From: Cercis canadensis
Lineage: Eukaryota > Streptophyta > Magnoliopsida > Fabales > Fabaceae
Assembly: GCA_003255065.1 (NCBI GenBank)
Contig: QAOA01007038.1
Span: 71,589-135,588, forward strand
Direction of reading: 5' to 3'
DNA length: 64,000 nt
Below, piece after piece: positions 36,640-47,560 of the stretch; the first letter of the stretch is position 1, and the number at the start of each line of letters is the position of its first letter. A program made the position numbers and the translations under genes. The notes under the pieces were generated by a model. That model was not told where the DNA came from. It did no database searches and saw only the letters and a list, made by a program, of their open reading frames with translations.

Positions 36640-37115
36640 CAAAAAGTAATCGACAAAAAGTAAACGACATAAAGTAATTGACAGAAAGTAATCAACAGAA
36701 AGTAAATGACAAAAAGTAATTGACAGAAATTAATCGACAAAAATTAAATGACAGAAAGTAAATGACATAAAGTAAATGACAGAAAGTAATCGACAGAAAG
36801 TAATTGACAGAAATTAATCGACAGAAATTAAATGACAAAAATTAATCGACAAAAATTAAATGACAGAAAGTAAATGACAAAAAGTAATCGACAGAAAGTA
36901 AATAATAGAAAGTAATTGACAGAAATTAATCAATAAAAATTAAATGACAGAAAGTAAATGACATAAAGTAATCGACATAAATTAAATAACAGAAATTAAA
37001 CGACAAAAAGTAAATAACAAAAAGTAATGGACAGAAATTAAATGACAGAAATTAAACGACAAAAAGTAAATGACAAAAAGTAAATATCATAAAGTAAATG
37101 ACAAAAAAGTAATCC
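36640..37115. repeat. 14-15-bp minisatellite in the element leader
   Basis: About 33 diverged copies of a unit close to AGTAAATGACAGAA, varying as AAATTAATCGAC and AAAGTAATTGAC. It lies between the primer-binding site and the 553-codon ORF in element sense, i.e. in the 5' leader RNA. Confidence 0.9.
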
Positions 37116-37427
37116 GAATATAACAAAGCAATTAATTCAAGGAATCTACTAAATCAAGCCAAAATGAAGGAAAAACAAGGGGGAAATGGAACCAAATCAC
37201 CAAAATTCATACAGGGGCAACCTAAAACATCAAGGGAAACTAAAATGCAAGAAGAACAATAGCCACAGGGCTCACACAGAACAAAAACTTAGCCAAAAAG
37301 TAATGCAAATGTGGCCTAAACCGTAAAAAAAAAAAGAACACAAAAACAAACACAAAGCAGAGGAGGAATGGAAGCAAATGACTATAATTCACACAATGAA
37401 CTTAAAATCATCAACTAACATTAACAT

Positions 37428-37445
37428 TCCCCGGCAATGGCGTCA
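37428..37445 (-). other. Gypsy primer-binding site
   Basis: On the minus strand TGACGCCATTGCCGGGGA, close to the TGGCGCCGTTGCCGGGGA consensus of plant Gypsy elements, five bases from the LTR end at 37451. It fixes the element orientation. Confidence 0.85.
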
Positions 37446-37450
37446 AAATT

Positions 37451-38905
37451 TGATTGGAAATGTCGCTTAACCAATTAAATTAAACCGAATCCCCTAATTA
37501 GAATGCAATAGAGGGCATAATCCGGGTTTGTCTCATAAGGAATGCAATGTGTAATCAATAATTTCAAGTTAAAAAACAAGGGATTGTAAAACATAATTGT
37601 ATTTCTAGATTGTAAAAAGCAGAATTGAAATAGGATTAATTAAGTTGATTAAAACATAACCTAGCTAAACATTCATTCATAAACGGGTTTGATCCATCCT
37701 AGATTAACATGAGTGATTAAGTCCTAATGCAGCAATGCTAATTGAGTTTAATCACAACCGAAATCTTTAATTATGACTAATTATTCCTACTAAGTTATCA
37801 CTTAGAATTCGATTAACCTCATTCAATTACCAATCTTGTAATCACAATGATTAAGCAATTAGTGGCTAATCTGAAAACCGAACCTCAATTAGCAATTCTT
37901 CAAAGGATTCATGCACAGAATTAAAGATTAATCAATCTAAATTCTATTTCACACCTAAACATCCATATAAATCACAAAGATCTCCATGATCCATATAAAA
38001 TATCCAGACAATCAGAATCCAATGAAAAACGAAATTGCATTAAGCTTAATCAAATTAAGTACATAATCTCAAGAACAAAACCGAATTTAATCAGAAGTCT
38101 AACTTGGTTACAAGAGTTCTACTCCTACATGGTCATGAAATCCAAGCTCCAATGAGGGAAGAAAACCATAGTTCAATAATTTCCAGCAAATACAAGAGAG
38201 AAAACTAAAACTGTCTAGTCTAGAATTGATAACTCGTCTGTCTCCTTTCTCTGATTATAACCTCCTAACTTTCATGCACACCCAATTTACCCCTAACCTA
38301 GTTTAAACCTTTGGACCTCAGCTTCAAATGGGCTCCGGTTTGGGCCTAATTGGGCTTGATTTGAGGAAGTTAAGCCCATTTAAGTCCATCTAGGTCCATA
38401 TAGGTCTCTGGACTAATCAGCCATTTCGAAAGGAAATAAGACCATCTTAACTTCATAATTTGTTGAACAGGCCTTCATAACAATATAATCACTGTGTCTT
38501 AGTTTTCCAATGGGACCGGTTTCAAGTCCATACGACATGTAAAGCACAAGTTATGGTCCAAACACTGCATGCGGGTCAGGATCCAGCGGCAGCAACTCTA
38601 CTCTGACTTCCGGGTTTAATTTGACCCACTTAATATCTAAATTGGCCTTGGAGGTCTGAATGAAAGTTGTAGATAATTCTCTTATATTTCCTACAAGGCA
38701 AGAATCACAATTTTTAGACATACAGAACTAAAGATATACCCGAAATACAGAATAGTGTCAAAACCCTAATAATGCTGAAAAACACACTTAAACCCAATTT
38801 GAACCTAATTAATGAAATATGACCCAAGCCCAATCAAATAAGCCCAAAATAGGATTAGGAGGTTAAAAATGGAGATTAATTAATATATAAAAATACTGTT
38901 CATCA
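37451..38905 (-). repeat. 5' LTR (element sense) of the non-autonomous Gypsy element
   Basis: 1455 bp, partner of 31908-33360. Its element-sense start is TGATGAACAGTATTTT and its end CATTTCCAATCA. Confidence 0.9.
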
Positions 38906-40281
38906 ATAGGCTATGTCTAAAGAGTTTAATGCTCTCATGCAAAATGGAACATGGGATCTTGTTCCTCCTCATTCGTCATATAATGTGGTGGGCAATAAAT
39001 GAGTTTTTTGTGTTATGATACTTTCAGTCTTGTTATGAAGCCCCAAACCATCAAAGTGGTTGTCACAGTGGCTCTCTCTTATGGTTGGCCCCTATGCCCA
39101 ATGTATGTATATAATGCCTTTCTTCAAGGTAATTTATTTGAAATTGTGTATATGAGCCAACCCGTAGGCTTTCTTCATAACCAGTACCTACATCATGTTT
39201 GTCTTCTCAAAAAGGCTCTTTATGGCCTCAAGCAAGCTCCACATGCATGATACCATGCCTTGCGCACATTTTTGCTTCATTATGGCTTCACCAATTCCAA
39301 AATGGATGCCTCCCTATTTGTATATTGGAAAGGTACAATTGTGACTTATTTCTTGGTTTATGTTGATGACCTTTTACATACCGGAAACAATAGTGTTTTT
39401 CTAAAGACTTTTCAATCATCTCTTGTTGCTGCCTTTTCACTTAAAGATCTTGGTTTTCCATAAACTTTTATTGATCTTGAGTTGCTGCTCTCCCCCAAAG
39501 GTTTGTTTATGACTCAGCATAAGTACATCCGAGACTTGCTTGCCAAAGCCAACATGGAAGGTGCTAAACCTGTCAACACTCCTATGGCTCCGTCTTGCCA
39601 CTTTTCACAGCATTCTCCTTCTACAGATGCTACGATTTATAGGAGAATATAGTGGTTTTCCCTCCAATACCTTTCTCTTACACGTCCTGATGTGGCATAC
39701 ATTGTTAATCGTTTGGCACAACATATGCAAGCTCCAATTGATGACAATTATCAAGTCGAGGCTGCTGCGGCACCTCAAATCCACCTCACTTTTGGCATTT
39801 TTCTGCATCCTAAGTCACCCATGTAGCTCACTGCTTACTATGATGTTGACTGGGCTAGAGATCATGTGGACAGGCGTTCTATAGGTGCATATATAGCTTA
39901 TCTTGGCAACAATCCTATCTCATGGTACTCCAAAAAGTAACGTATTGTGGCAAGATCTTCAATTGAAGCTGAATATCGCACCATTGCCTCCACAACAGCA
40001 GAAATTTTATGGTTACAAAACCTTCTCACAGAGTTCATCACTAATTTTTTCAAACAACATCAAGGCTACTTACTTATGTGCCAATCCTGTTTTCCAGTCA
40101 TGCATGAAGCACCTTTCCATAGACAATCATTTTGTTCGTGACCTTGTCTCCAGTAAGGATCTTTGTGTCTCACATGTGCCCTATTCACATCAACTTGCTG
40201 ATCTTTTAACCAAACCATTGTCTGGTCCATGTTTTCAGTCACTTTGGTCCAAGATTGGTGTCATTGAGTCCTCCACATCTT
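38906..40281 (+). pseudogene. Copia reverse transcriptase and RNase H, broken
   Basis: Continues after the inserted element: MSKEFNALMQNGTWDLVPPH, then a stop, then ALYGLKQAPHA, LVYVDDLLHTG with the YVDD catalytic pair (about 39355-39385), and a shifted RNase H (ISWYSKK, ARSSIEAEYRTIAS, about 39920-39985). Stops occur between all blocks. Confidence 0.75.
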
Positions 40282-40288
40282 AAGGGGG
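40281..40288 (+). other. Copia polypurine tract
   Basis: TAAGGGGG directly before the 3' LTR start TGTAAAGG. Confidence 0.75.
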
Positions 40289-40639
40289 TGTAAAGGAATA
40301 TTAGAAGATAAGTAGCATATGCAGTCAAAGATATATATTTGTAAATACTTATCTACAACAACCTAATATTCTAGGACTAGTTTACTTATCTACAACAGTT
40401 TAATATTCTAGGGTTAGTTTAGTTTATTTTGAATTAAAACACTCTTAAGGTTACTTATCTACAACAACCTAATATTCTAGGACTAGTTTACTTATCTACA
40501 ACAGTTTAATATTCTAGGGTTAGTTTAGTTTATTTTGAATTCAAACACTCTTAGGGTTTTATATACTTGTGTATATATATACATCAATATTAATAAAGAA
40601 AGGTAAGACCTTTTTCCAGCCTTTGTGCCATTTCTTGTA
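40289..40639 (+). repeat. 3' LTR of Copia element, with 106-bp tandem duplication
   Basis: 351 bp. Contains two copies of a 106-bp unit (40346-40451 and 40452-40557), nearly identical, beginning TACTTATCTACAACAACC; each unit also has an internal echo of ACTTATCTACAACA. The 5' LTR has no such duplication. Confidence 0.8.
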
Positions 40640-40644
40640 AGTTA

Positions 40645-41794
40645 AATGTTTCTCTTTGTATTTTCTTTGTTGAGTATTGGCCTCAGAAAGTTGGGTTTCG
40701 ACTTGATTACTGGTTTTGGCTTAAGCATGTGATATAGTAATGCTTTGGCCTCTGATACTGGATTTCTGCATTTGTTGACTGTTTTACTTGTTATCTATAA
40801 TAGAAAACTTCTAGCATCATTTGTTTTGGAGTGTATTTATTCCCCAATGTTTTCTACTCATTAACATAGATTATTTGGATTTGCTCCTGTGTCAAGCTGT
40901 TCTTGCACATGTAGAGCCAAATTTATGAATTAATAGCACTTCAAGGATTCTTTTTAGAAAATAGCTGTGGTTGCAGTGAAATGTTGGCACGAATACTAAC
41001 TTTTGACTTTGATACTATTTTTTTTTCTGTTCTTACTAGATTTTTCTTTTTAATTTTGCAAACCTAGGGTGCTTCCTTGTCTGATTGCAAAACAGCCTGT
41101 TTTTGTTTGTCATGTGTGATTTCAGTCTTACAAAAATTAATTCTAATTTATCATATGTACGCAGTTTGGTGTTTGAAGAACATTGTGTTTGATATGAGAG
41201 TTTAATAAAATTGTACACAGTTTGTGTATGAGGAATATTGTGTTTGATATGAGAATTTCATAAAACTGTACACAATTTGGTGTTTGAGGAATATTCTGTT
41301 CTTATTGTATTGTAAAGATGAATTTCTTGTTGATTAAGTAATGAAAATTGGCACTTCACAATAAACAATCATTGCTGAACAATTAACTACCTATTCCAAT
41401 GCATATTTATGTGACAAACACTTTTCTACTTTTTAGTTATGTGATTTTATCTTTCAAGATTTTTCTCTTGTCTTGTCTATTGCTAACTGGTATAATAATA
41501 TTGTGCCCAACTTCAATTTTGACATGAGTCTGCACTGAAAACTGAAGACATATGTAAGTTTTACAAATTTTGAAATAGAAATTCTTTTTTGGTTTTTTTT
41601 TTTCACAGCTTTTGCAAAAGGCCAATGCCAAAGAAATAGTTTTATTTGAAACATTATAATTACAAAATTTTCAAAACGTTATCTTTTCCATAAAAACAAA
41701 CGAATTCGTTAAGGAAAGAATAATTGTTACATTGATACAACAAATAAAGCATTGTTTTTCTGGAAATAATGAACAAAGCATGTTTGACAGAGAG
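40645..41794. other. Upstream region of the SINA-like gene
   Basis: AT-rich, no gene recognised. Contains a 55-56-bp tandem repeat at 41162-41297. Part may be promoter or leader of the SINA-like gene starting at 41795. Confidence 0.4.
41162..41297. repeat. 55-56-bp tandem repeat, 2.4 copies
   Basis: Unit begins CAGTTTGGTGTTTGAAGAAC and includes GTGTTTGATATGAGA; copies start at 41162, 41218 and 41273, the last partial. Confidence 0.8.
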
Positions 41795-41938
41795 ATGATG
41801 GAGTTTTCAGTTGGTCGAGATCATTATGGCAAAGGACCCAGCAAGCTGAGGCAAAAATATATTTCTGTGTCCCTTGCTGACCCTGGTGTGCTTGATTGCT
41901 TCATTTGCTATAAAGCCTTGAGTATTCCTATCTTTCAG
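41795..41938 (+). pseudogene. SINA-like exon 1
   Basis: Two adjacent ATGs at 41795 and 41798 open MMEFSVGRDHYGKGPSKL. The frame stays open upstream to 41732, so a longer start is possible; the MxxFSV opening resembles family N-termini. The acidic linker typical before the RING appears shortened. Exon 1 supplies the first CxxC of the RING. Confidence 0.75.
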
Positions 41939-42000
41939 GTTGGTTTTTTTCGTCCACATATTCTTTTAAATTTCCTCTCTCTACTAAGTGTTATATTTAT

Positions 42001-43990
42001 CAATGTTTTAAAAATTAAACCAGTGAGAAAATCAGTGTGGCAAAAAAATGACCGGTTGGACTGCCGGTCGAATCGGTTTAACTGAAGGTTTTTCCAAAAT
42101 TAAAGATTCAAAAGGAAAACATGAAAGATAAAACACAAATCATCAAACTCAACTCAAATCTCAAACTTAAAAATTAAAATACATAGTCTCAAAACCATCA
42201 AAATCAAATACATAAGTAAAATGCACAAGTTATCACCCATAACTATATTCTCAGAAGATTTCATATTCTCTGAAAATTAAAAAAGAAAGAACAATCAAAT
42301 CAAATCAAATAAGCATGCAGCAATGGCAATTTGCAATGTTAACAACAATGCTCGTGAAAATTAGATAGAAAATTGATTAAGGAAGTCATACATTATCTTA
42401 ACAGTAAAGTAGCAGCAAAATAGTTGCCTATTAATTTGTCTTAACATCAATGGCTTCTATTTAGTTTGTCCATGCATGCATATATTTATCAATCTATACT
42501 ATTGACGCATCTACTTATAAATCAAAATAATCTTATTATGTTATTGTTCTTTCTTAGCCCATCATCGTTGAACACTCTTGCCATTTAGTTCATATCTCAT
42601 TCTAAAGAACACATCAAATGCAAGTGACAGAAACAACCTACAAAATGTCTACCATTATTATTTTAAAACAAATAAATAAAATTTTTCACAATGAAACTAG
42701 TGATCGTCCATAGAGATTTTGCACTAAAATTGAAAAAAGCATGTAGAAACACAAAATCAATCACGTTCCACTACTTGAAAGTCTAGGACAATTTCATNTA
42801 GGAAAATTTCATTTGAATATATTTGAAAAAAAAAAAGAAGAAAATTTCACAAACCCTGAGGAGATATAAGTGCCATTCAAAGAAATGCAAATAAGAGAAA
42901 AACCTAAAACCAGCAGCAAAAGGAATTATTAATTTTTTACCAACTCCATATTGAAATTGTAATAATTTATAGACTACTTTTTATCAAAGTCCTTAGGAGT
43001 TAAATCATATGAGAAATTAATTACTAAAATTCAGTTAAATTTTATGTTGATGATTGTTAAACAAGTTTCTGTGCGAATAAAGTATAGGTTCAAATTGAAA
43101 TAAAATAGCAAGCCAATTGCCATCAACCAAAACTTGTGTTCAAATCTAACATTTTTTCAATATATCCTTCAGCTAGCTTCTGAGCAATAACTCATTCATT
43201 TAATCAGGTAACTCAGTTTAATGCATTCTGTTACCAGTAAATTTCCCACAAGGAGAGGCTAGTAGCATAGTAGTATTCAAGCTGATTTTTCTTCATGATT
43301 TTATATATCAAATGTAGTATTTCCATTCACAAACAAAGTTTATTCTTTTGTATTGGACAATAGATACAAAATAGACATTCATCAGCACAATTATCCTCTT
43401 AGAAAGATTTTAAAGAAACAGAGTTTCATCATCACATACTATGCTGAAAGTTAGAATCAATAATAAAAAACATAACCTTATGTTTATAGGAGGATAAGCC
43501 ATAGCAAAGCGAACATATGAAAGTCTAAAAAGGAGAAGAAACGTATAACAAATAATAGAGAGTCAGAGAGCACAACAATGAGAAAACAAAGGAGAAGCAA
43601 GGTTGTGTGGACTCATCTTACCGGCGCCAGAAAGAGGATCACACCACCAAGGTTGGGTGCAGACGGAATGAGGGAGAGTGAGTAAGAGGCTATGGATATC
43701 AAATGGGTTTGGGGAATATATAGAAGCTTGAGGGAAGGGAGAAGCAGTTCAGCGTTAATGAAAAAGGTGCTAAAACAACACCGTTTTCTTAAAAAATCTA
43801 AAGAAAAAGGACTTTCTGAATTGGCCGGTTATTGAAAACTGATATCGGTTCAACGGTTTTTCCAGTTCGAATCAGTTCATATAGGTTTAACCGCTCCGCC
43901 TGTTTTGCCTCCTGAACCAAGCTAAAATCCAAACTGGGTACTGGTCCAACCAGTTGAACTGGCTGGTCTGGTCCAATTTTTTAAGCCTTG
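42001..43990. mobile_element. hAT-like non-autonomous element, copy 2
   Basis: Ends CAATGTTTTAAAAA and TTTTTTAAGCCTTG are inverted; flanking 8-mers ATATTTAT (41993-42000) and ATATTTAC (43991-43998) differ at one base. Shares ends and sub-terminal CCGGTTG/AACCGGT motifs with 20123-21171 but is longer (1990 bp). No transposase. It sits in the SINA-like intron 62 bp after the donor. An N occurs at 42798. Confidence 0.75.
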
Positions 43991-44032
43991 ATATTTACCA
44001 TGAATGGATTGTATATGTTGGTTATTTGTGGA

Positions 44033-44893
44033 TGATATGGATTTAAACTATAATAGGGAAGAAATAATGCAATTCGTAGTCTATGTGGTAGTAATTTTGT
44101 TTTAGCTATATCTTTCAGTTTATAAGGTCAAATTAGATGATTCCAAAACACGGTGAAAATTGAGATTCTAAACCATCAAAATGACATATGAAACACAAAA
44201 TTTGGATAAATAAAGACTTAGAAAAAGCCTCAAATAGAAAGGGGTCTAATAGTTGTGAAAAAAGGAAAAATAGGTTGGACAGATTTAAGCCCACCACCCT
44301 AAAGGACCCAAAACCTTAGAGATATAGAGCAAGATGCACTCACCGCCCTCTGGAATCTACCAAAGAAATACAGAAATGTTAGATTAAGCTCACCCCTCAA
44401 TGGAGTCCACCAAAGAGATACAGAAACTTGGAGAAGAAAGCACAAAGCTTTTCTATTCATTCAATAATCACTCATAGTTGTTCTCTGAATGTTTACATGG
44501 ATGTAAATATAAACTAGTGATGGAACAACCCTCCAGGCATAGGAAATAACATAAATAAAAACATTACATTATTCTAGGCAGACTAAACAAGTTTCAAAAG
44601 TCTATTTTTAGCTACTTATTTAATGCTGACTTTGTCTGGCAGCAACTAAAGAAAATATCAGAAATTCTTCTACAAAATTCGGAATTGGCTGATTCTTGAT
44701 TCATTTGAAAGTAGACATCCATAGCTTTTCAATGGCTACTCACATGACAAATTTGGTCTTGGTTTGAGTGCCCAATTATTCAATGATATTTGGGCCAGAT
44801 TCTGAATTCTCAGACAGCTTGATCAACAAAGCTTGGGCCTGTACCAATGCTTGGACTTGGCGTTGAATTTCTGGTTCAGATGTTCCTGTATCA
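44033..44893 (-). repeat. 3' LTR of the chromovirus
   Basis: 861 bp. Matches 48562-48753 + 50099-50633 + 52023-52159. Its element-sense start, TGATACAGGAAC, follows the purine-rich tract CCAGGGGAGCC. Confidence 0.8.
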
Positions 44894-46160
44894 GGCTCCC
44901 CTGGTTGAAAAAGACTTGTCCTCAAGTCCTCAATATCTTCATGAAAAGGAATGAGATTTGAAACATTAAAAATGTTAGAAACTCCATATTCAGTAGGAAA
45001 TTCTATCTTATAGGCATTCTCTCCAATTCTCTTTAATACCTCGAAAGGACCATCAGCTCTCAGTTTAAGCTTTGCAAATCTTCTAGGTGGAAAGCATTGC
45101 TTTTTATGATGGAACCACACCAAGTCTCCTTTTTTGAATTTTGCAAACTTCCTATGCTTATTTTGCCTGAGCTTGATACTTCCGGTTCTCTTTTTCTATT
45201 TTCGCTCTAATTTTCTCATGAAAATATTTTTATGGACATAGCTCTAGCTTCAGCATCTCCACTGAATTGATGTTTAGTGGGAAGATGAGCCAAGTCTAAA
45301 GGACTATTGGATTCAAACCATACACAACTTCAAATGGGCTGCATCCAGTAGTTTGACTAGCAAACCTGTTGTATATGCAAATTCAGCATGAGGTAGAAGC
45401 AAATCCCACTCTCTAATGTTCTTTTTCACCAAATTCTCAGAAAATTTCCCAAAGTTCTATTAAGAACTTCGGTTTAGCCATCAATTTGTGGATGACAAGT
45501 GGTGCTGAATTGCAATTTAGTACCCAGCTTCCTCCATAATGTCCTCCAAAAGTGACTCATTAATTTCAAGTCACGATCTAAAGTGATGGATTTTGGAATG
45601 CCATAAAGCTTTACAATCTCCTTGAAATAGAGATCTAAAACAAAAGAAGCATCAACAGTTTTATTACAAGGAACAAAATGAACAATTTTTGAAAAACGGT
45701 CAACAACCACCATAATAGAGTCCTTGCTTTTTTGAGTGCGAGGCAAACCCATAACAAAATCCATACTAACATCCTCCCAAGGTGCATTTGGTACAGGAAG
45801 TGGAGTGTGAAGCCCATTATTTTACCCACGACTCTTTGCCTTGTGACAAACAACACATCCCTCTATAATTCTCATTACATCATGAGTAAGTTTTGGCCAA
45901 TAGAAATTTTCTCGAACAAGAGCTAAGGTTTTGTTTTTGCCAAAGTGACCAGCAAGCCCACCTCCATGAGCTTCTCTAATGATTGCCTCATGCAATGAGC
46001 AAATAGGAATGCACAACCTATTGTCATTGAAAAGAAACTTATCCAGCAAGAAGAAATGGTTATTAGAGCCCTTAAAGCATGACTCCCAAATAGAATAGAA
46101 ATCAAAATCATTTGCATAGAGTTCTTTTACAATTTCAAACCCCAACACCTTTGCTTCCAT
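44776..46160 (-). pseudogene. Chromovirus integrase, broken
   Basis: Three frames in element order. 46160-45822: zinc-binding domain with H-H-C-C ligands (HGGGLAGHFGKNKTLALV ... CVVCHKAKSRG). 45764-45474: catalytic core with Asp in VVVDRFSK and [12 protein letters not shown], stop after HPQIDG, the Glu of TEVLNRTL lying past the stop. 45123-44776: C-terminal domain (LRADGPFEVLKRIGENAYKI, then VSNIFNVSNLIPF) running into the 3' LTR and ending at 44776. Confidence 0.8.
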
Positions 46161-46229
46161 TGTGTGAAGAAGGCAATGTCCTACTCAAAGCATCAACAAC
46201 TTTATTAATTTTTCAACCTTTATGTTTAA

Positions 46230-47400
46230 TGGAGAAAGAGTAAGGCTGGAGAAATTCAACCATGTGGCATGACGGCTATTCAGCTTGTGTTATGAATTCA
46301 AGTACTTCAATGTTTCATGATCAGAATAAAGAACAAATTCTTTTGGAAGCAAGTAGTGACTCCAATGATCTAGAGCTCTAATAATGGAATAGAACTCTTT
46401 GTTATAAGTTGATTACCTCCTTCTAGCATCATTAAGCTTCTCACTAAAGAATGCAATTGGTCTGCCTTCCCTCATTTTGATTTGATGATAGCCACTATAA
46501 AGATCAATTTTAGAGAAAATGATAGCACCATATAAATGATCAAGTAAATCATCAAGTCTAGGAATAGGAAATCTGTACTTGATAGTGATTCGGTTGATAG
46601 CTCTGCTATCTACACACATACACCAAGACCCATCTTTTTTTGGTACCAAGAGGGCTAGAACAACGCATGGACTCATGCTCTCCCTCACCAACCCCTTAGT
46701 CAGTAATTCATCAACTTGCCTCTGGAGCTCTTCATGTTTTTTAGGATTCATGCGATAGGTTGCCTTGTTTGGAAGAATGGAGCCTGAAATTAAGTCAATG
46801 TGGTGTTGGATATCTCTCATGGGTGGAAGTCCATGAGGTATTTCTTCAGGAATAATATTTGCAAATTCCTCCAAGAGAGGCTGAACTAGTGGATTGAGCT
46901 CACTCAATTCAACTTTTGATTCTTCTACTAGCACAAGAGCATAGACTCCTATGTTATTTAACAATTCTTTCTCAATTAATTTTTTAGTCAACAAGGTGTT
47001 TCCCGCCCCTTTAGAACGTTTAGGAATAAATTTTGGTCTTAAAGGAGCTAAAACAGTCCTAAAACCATATTTTACAAAGGAGTAAGTATTTCTAGAACCA
47101 TCATGAATTACTCTCCTATCATATTGCCATGGTCTACCTAATAGTAAATGAGCAACATCCATGGGGGCTACATCCCACCAGATTTCATCATGATAGTTCT
47201 TCCCAATTGAAAATTGAACTAAACATCTTTTAATCACCATTACCTCATTTCCTTTGCAAAACCATTGAATTTGGTAAGGTTTTGGATGTTGTTCAGTATT
47301 TAGCTTCAATTTTTCCACTATCTTTGATGCCATAACATTAGAGCAGCTACCTCCATCTATGATTAGATCACATATTTTGCCATGAGAAGTGCACCTTGTA
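46230..47400 (-). pseudogene. Chromovirus protease and internally deleted RT/RNase H
   Basis: Protease start IIDGGSCSNVMASKIVEKL near 47325-47375. The frame at 47333-46413 continues to RT fingers (PKKDGSWCMCVDSRAINR), then DLYSGYHQIKMREG and directly GRPIAFFSEKLNDARR, which belongs to RNase H. The RT catalytic palm (FxDD), thumb and connection are missing. RNase H residues continue after a stop ([17 protein letters not shown]). Confidence 0.8.
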
Positions 47401-47560
47401 TGGAAAATACTTTCTCTTAGCTAATCATCATTATCTTCCTTAGGAATCATATTCAAACTCCTTTGAATTATAAGCATTTCTCCTTTATCAGTATATACAA
47501 TCTCTTCATCATATTCTAGTTCACTAAAAGTTTCATTGGGCTCATCAAATGCTTCCTCCA

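Larger units (their letters stand above)
31908..38905 (-). mobile_element. Non-autonomous Gypsy LTR retrotransposon (LARD/TR-GAG-like)
   Basis: A 6998-bp element inserted in the Copia element with a perfect 5-bp duplication ATAGG (31903-31907, 38906-38910). LTRs of about 1.45 kb (31908-33360 and 37451-38905) start TGATTGG and end TxATCA on the plus strand and are very similar by eye. Orientation is minus: the primer-binding site lies beside the right LTR and the purine tract beside the left. The only long ORF is 553 codons; no protease, RT or integrase was found, so it depends on enzymes of another element. Confidence 0.9.
28957..40639 (+). mobile_element. Degenerate Copia retrotransposon, interrupted by a Gypsy element
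   Basis: Order of parts on the plus strand: diverged 5' LTR (28957-29137), primer-binding site TGGTATCAGAGC, gag from ATG 29203, protease, integrase, the inserted element (31908-38905), reverse transcriptase, RNase H, polypurine tract and 3' LTR (40289-40639). AGTTA flanks both ends (28952-28956 and 40640-40644). Without the insert it is about 4.7 kb, normal for Copia. Many stops and frameshifts: not functional. Domain order PR-IN-RT-RH identifies Copia. Confidence 0.85.

Noticed and set aside
36435..36740. Minus-strand ORF with many FCQLL repeats
   Set aside because: It is a translation of the minisatellite and has no independent support.
36640..37115. Regularly spaced short repeats resembling a CRISPR array
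   Set aside because: Units are 14-15 bp, directly adjacent without unique spacers, in plant retroelement DNA. It is a minisatellite.
44033..44749. Shorter chromovirus LTR of 717 bp ending CACATGACA
   Set aside because: The partner similarity and the GTGGA duplication show that the LTR extends to 44893.
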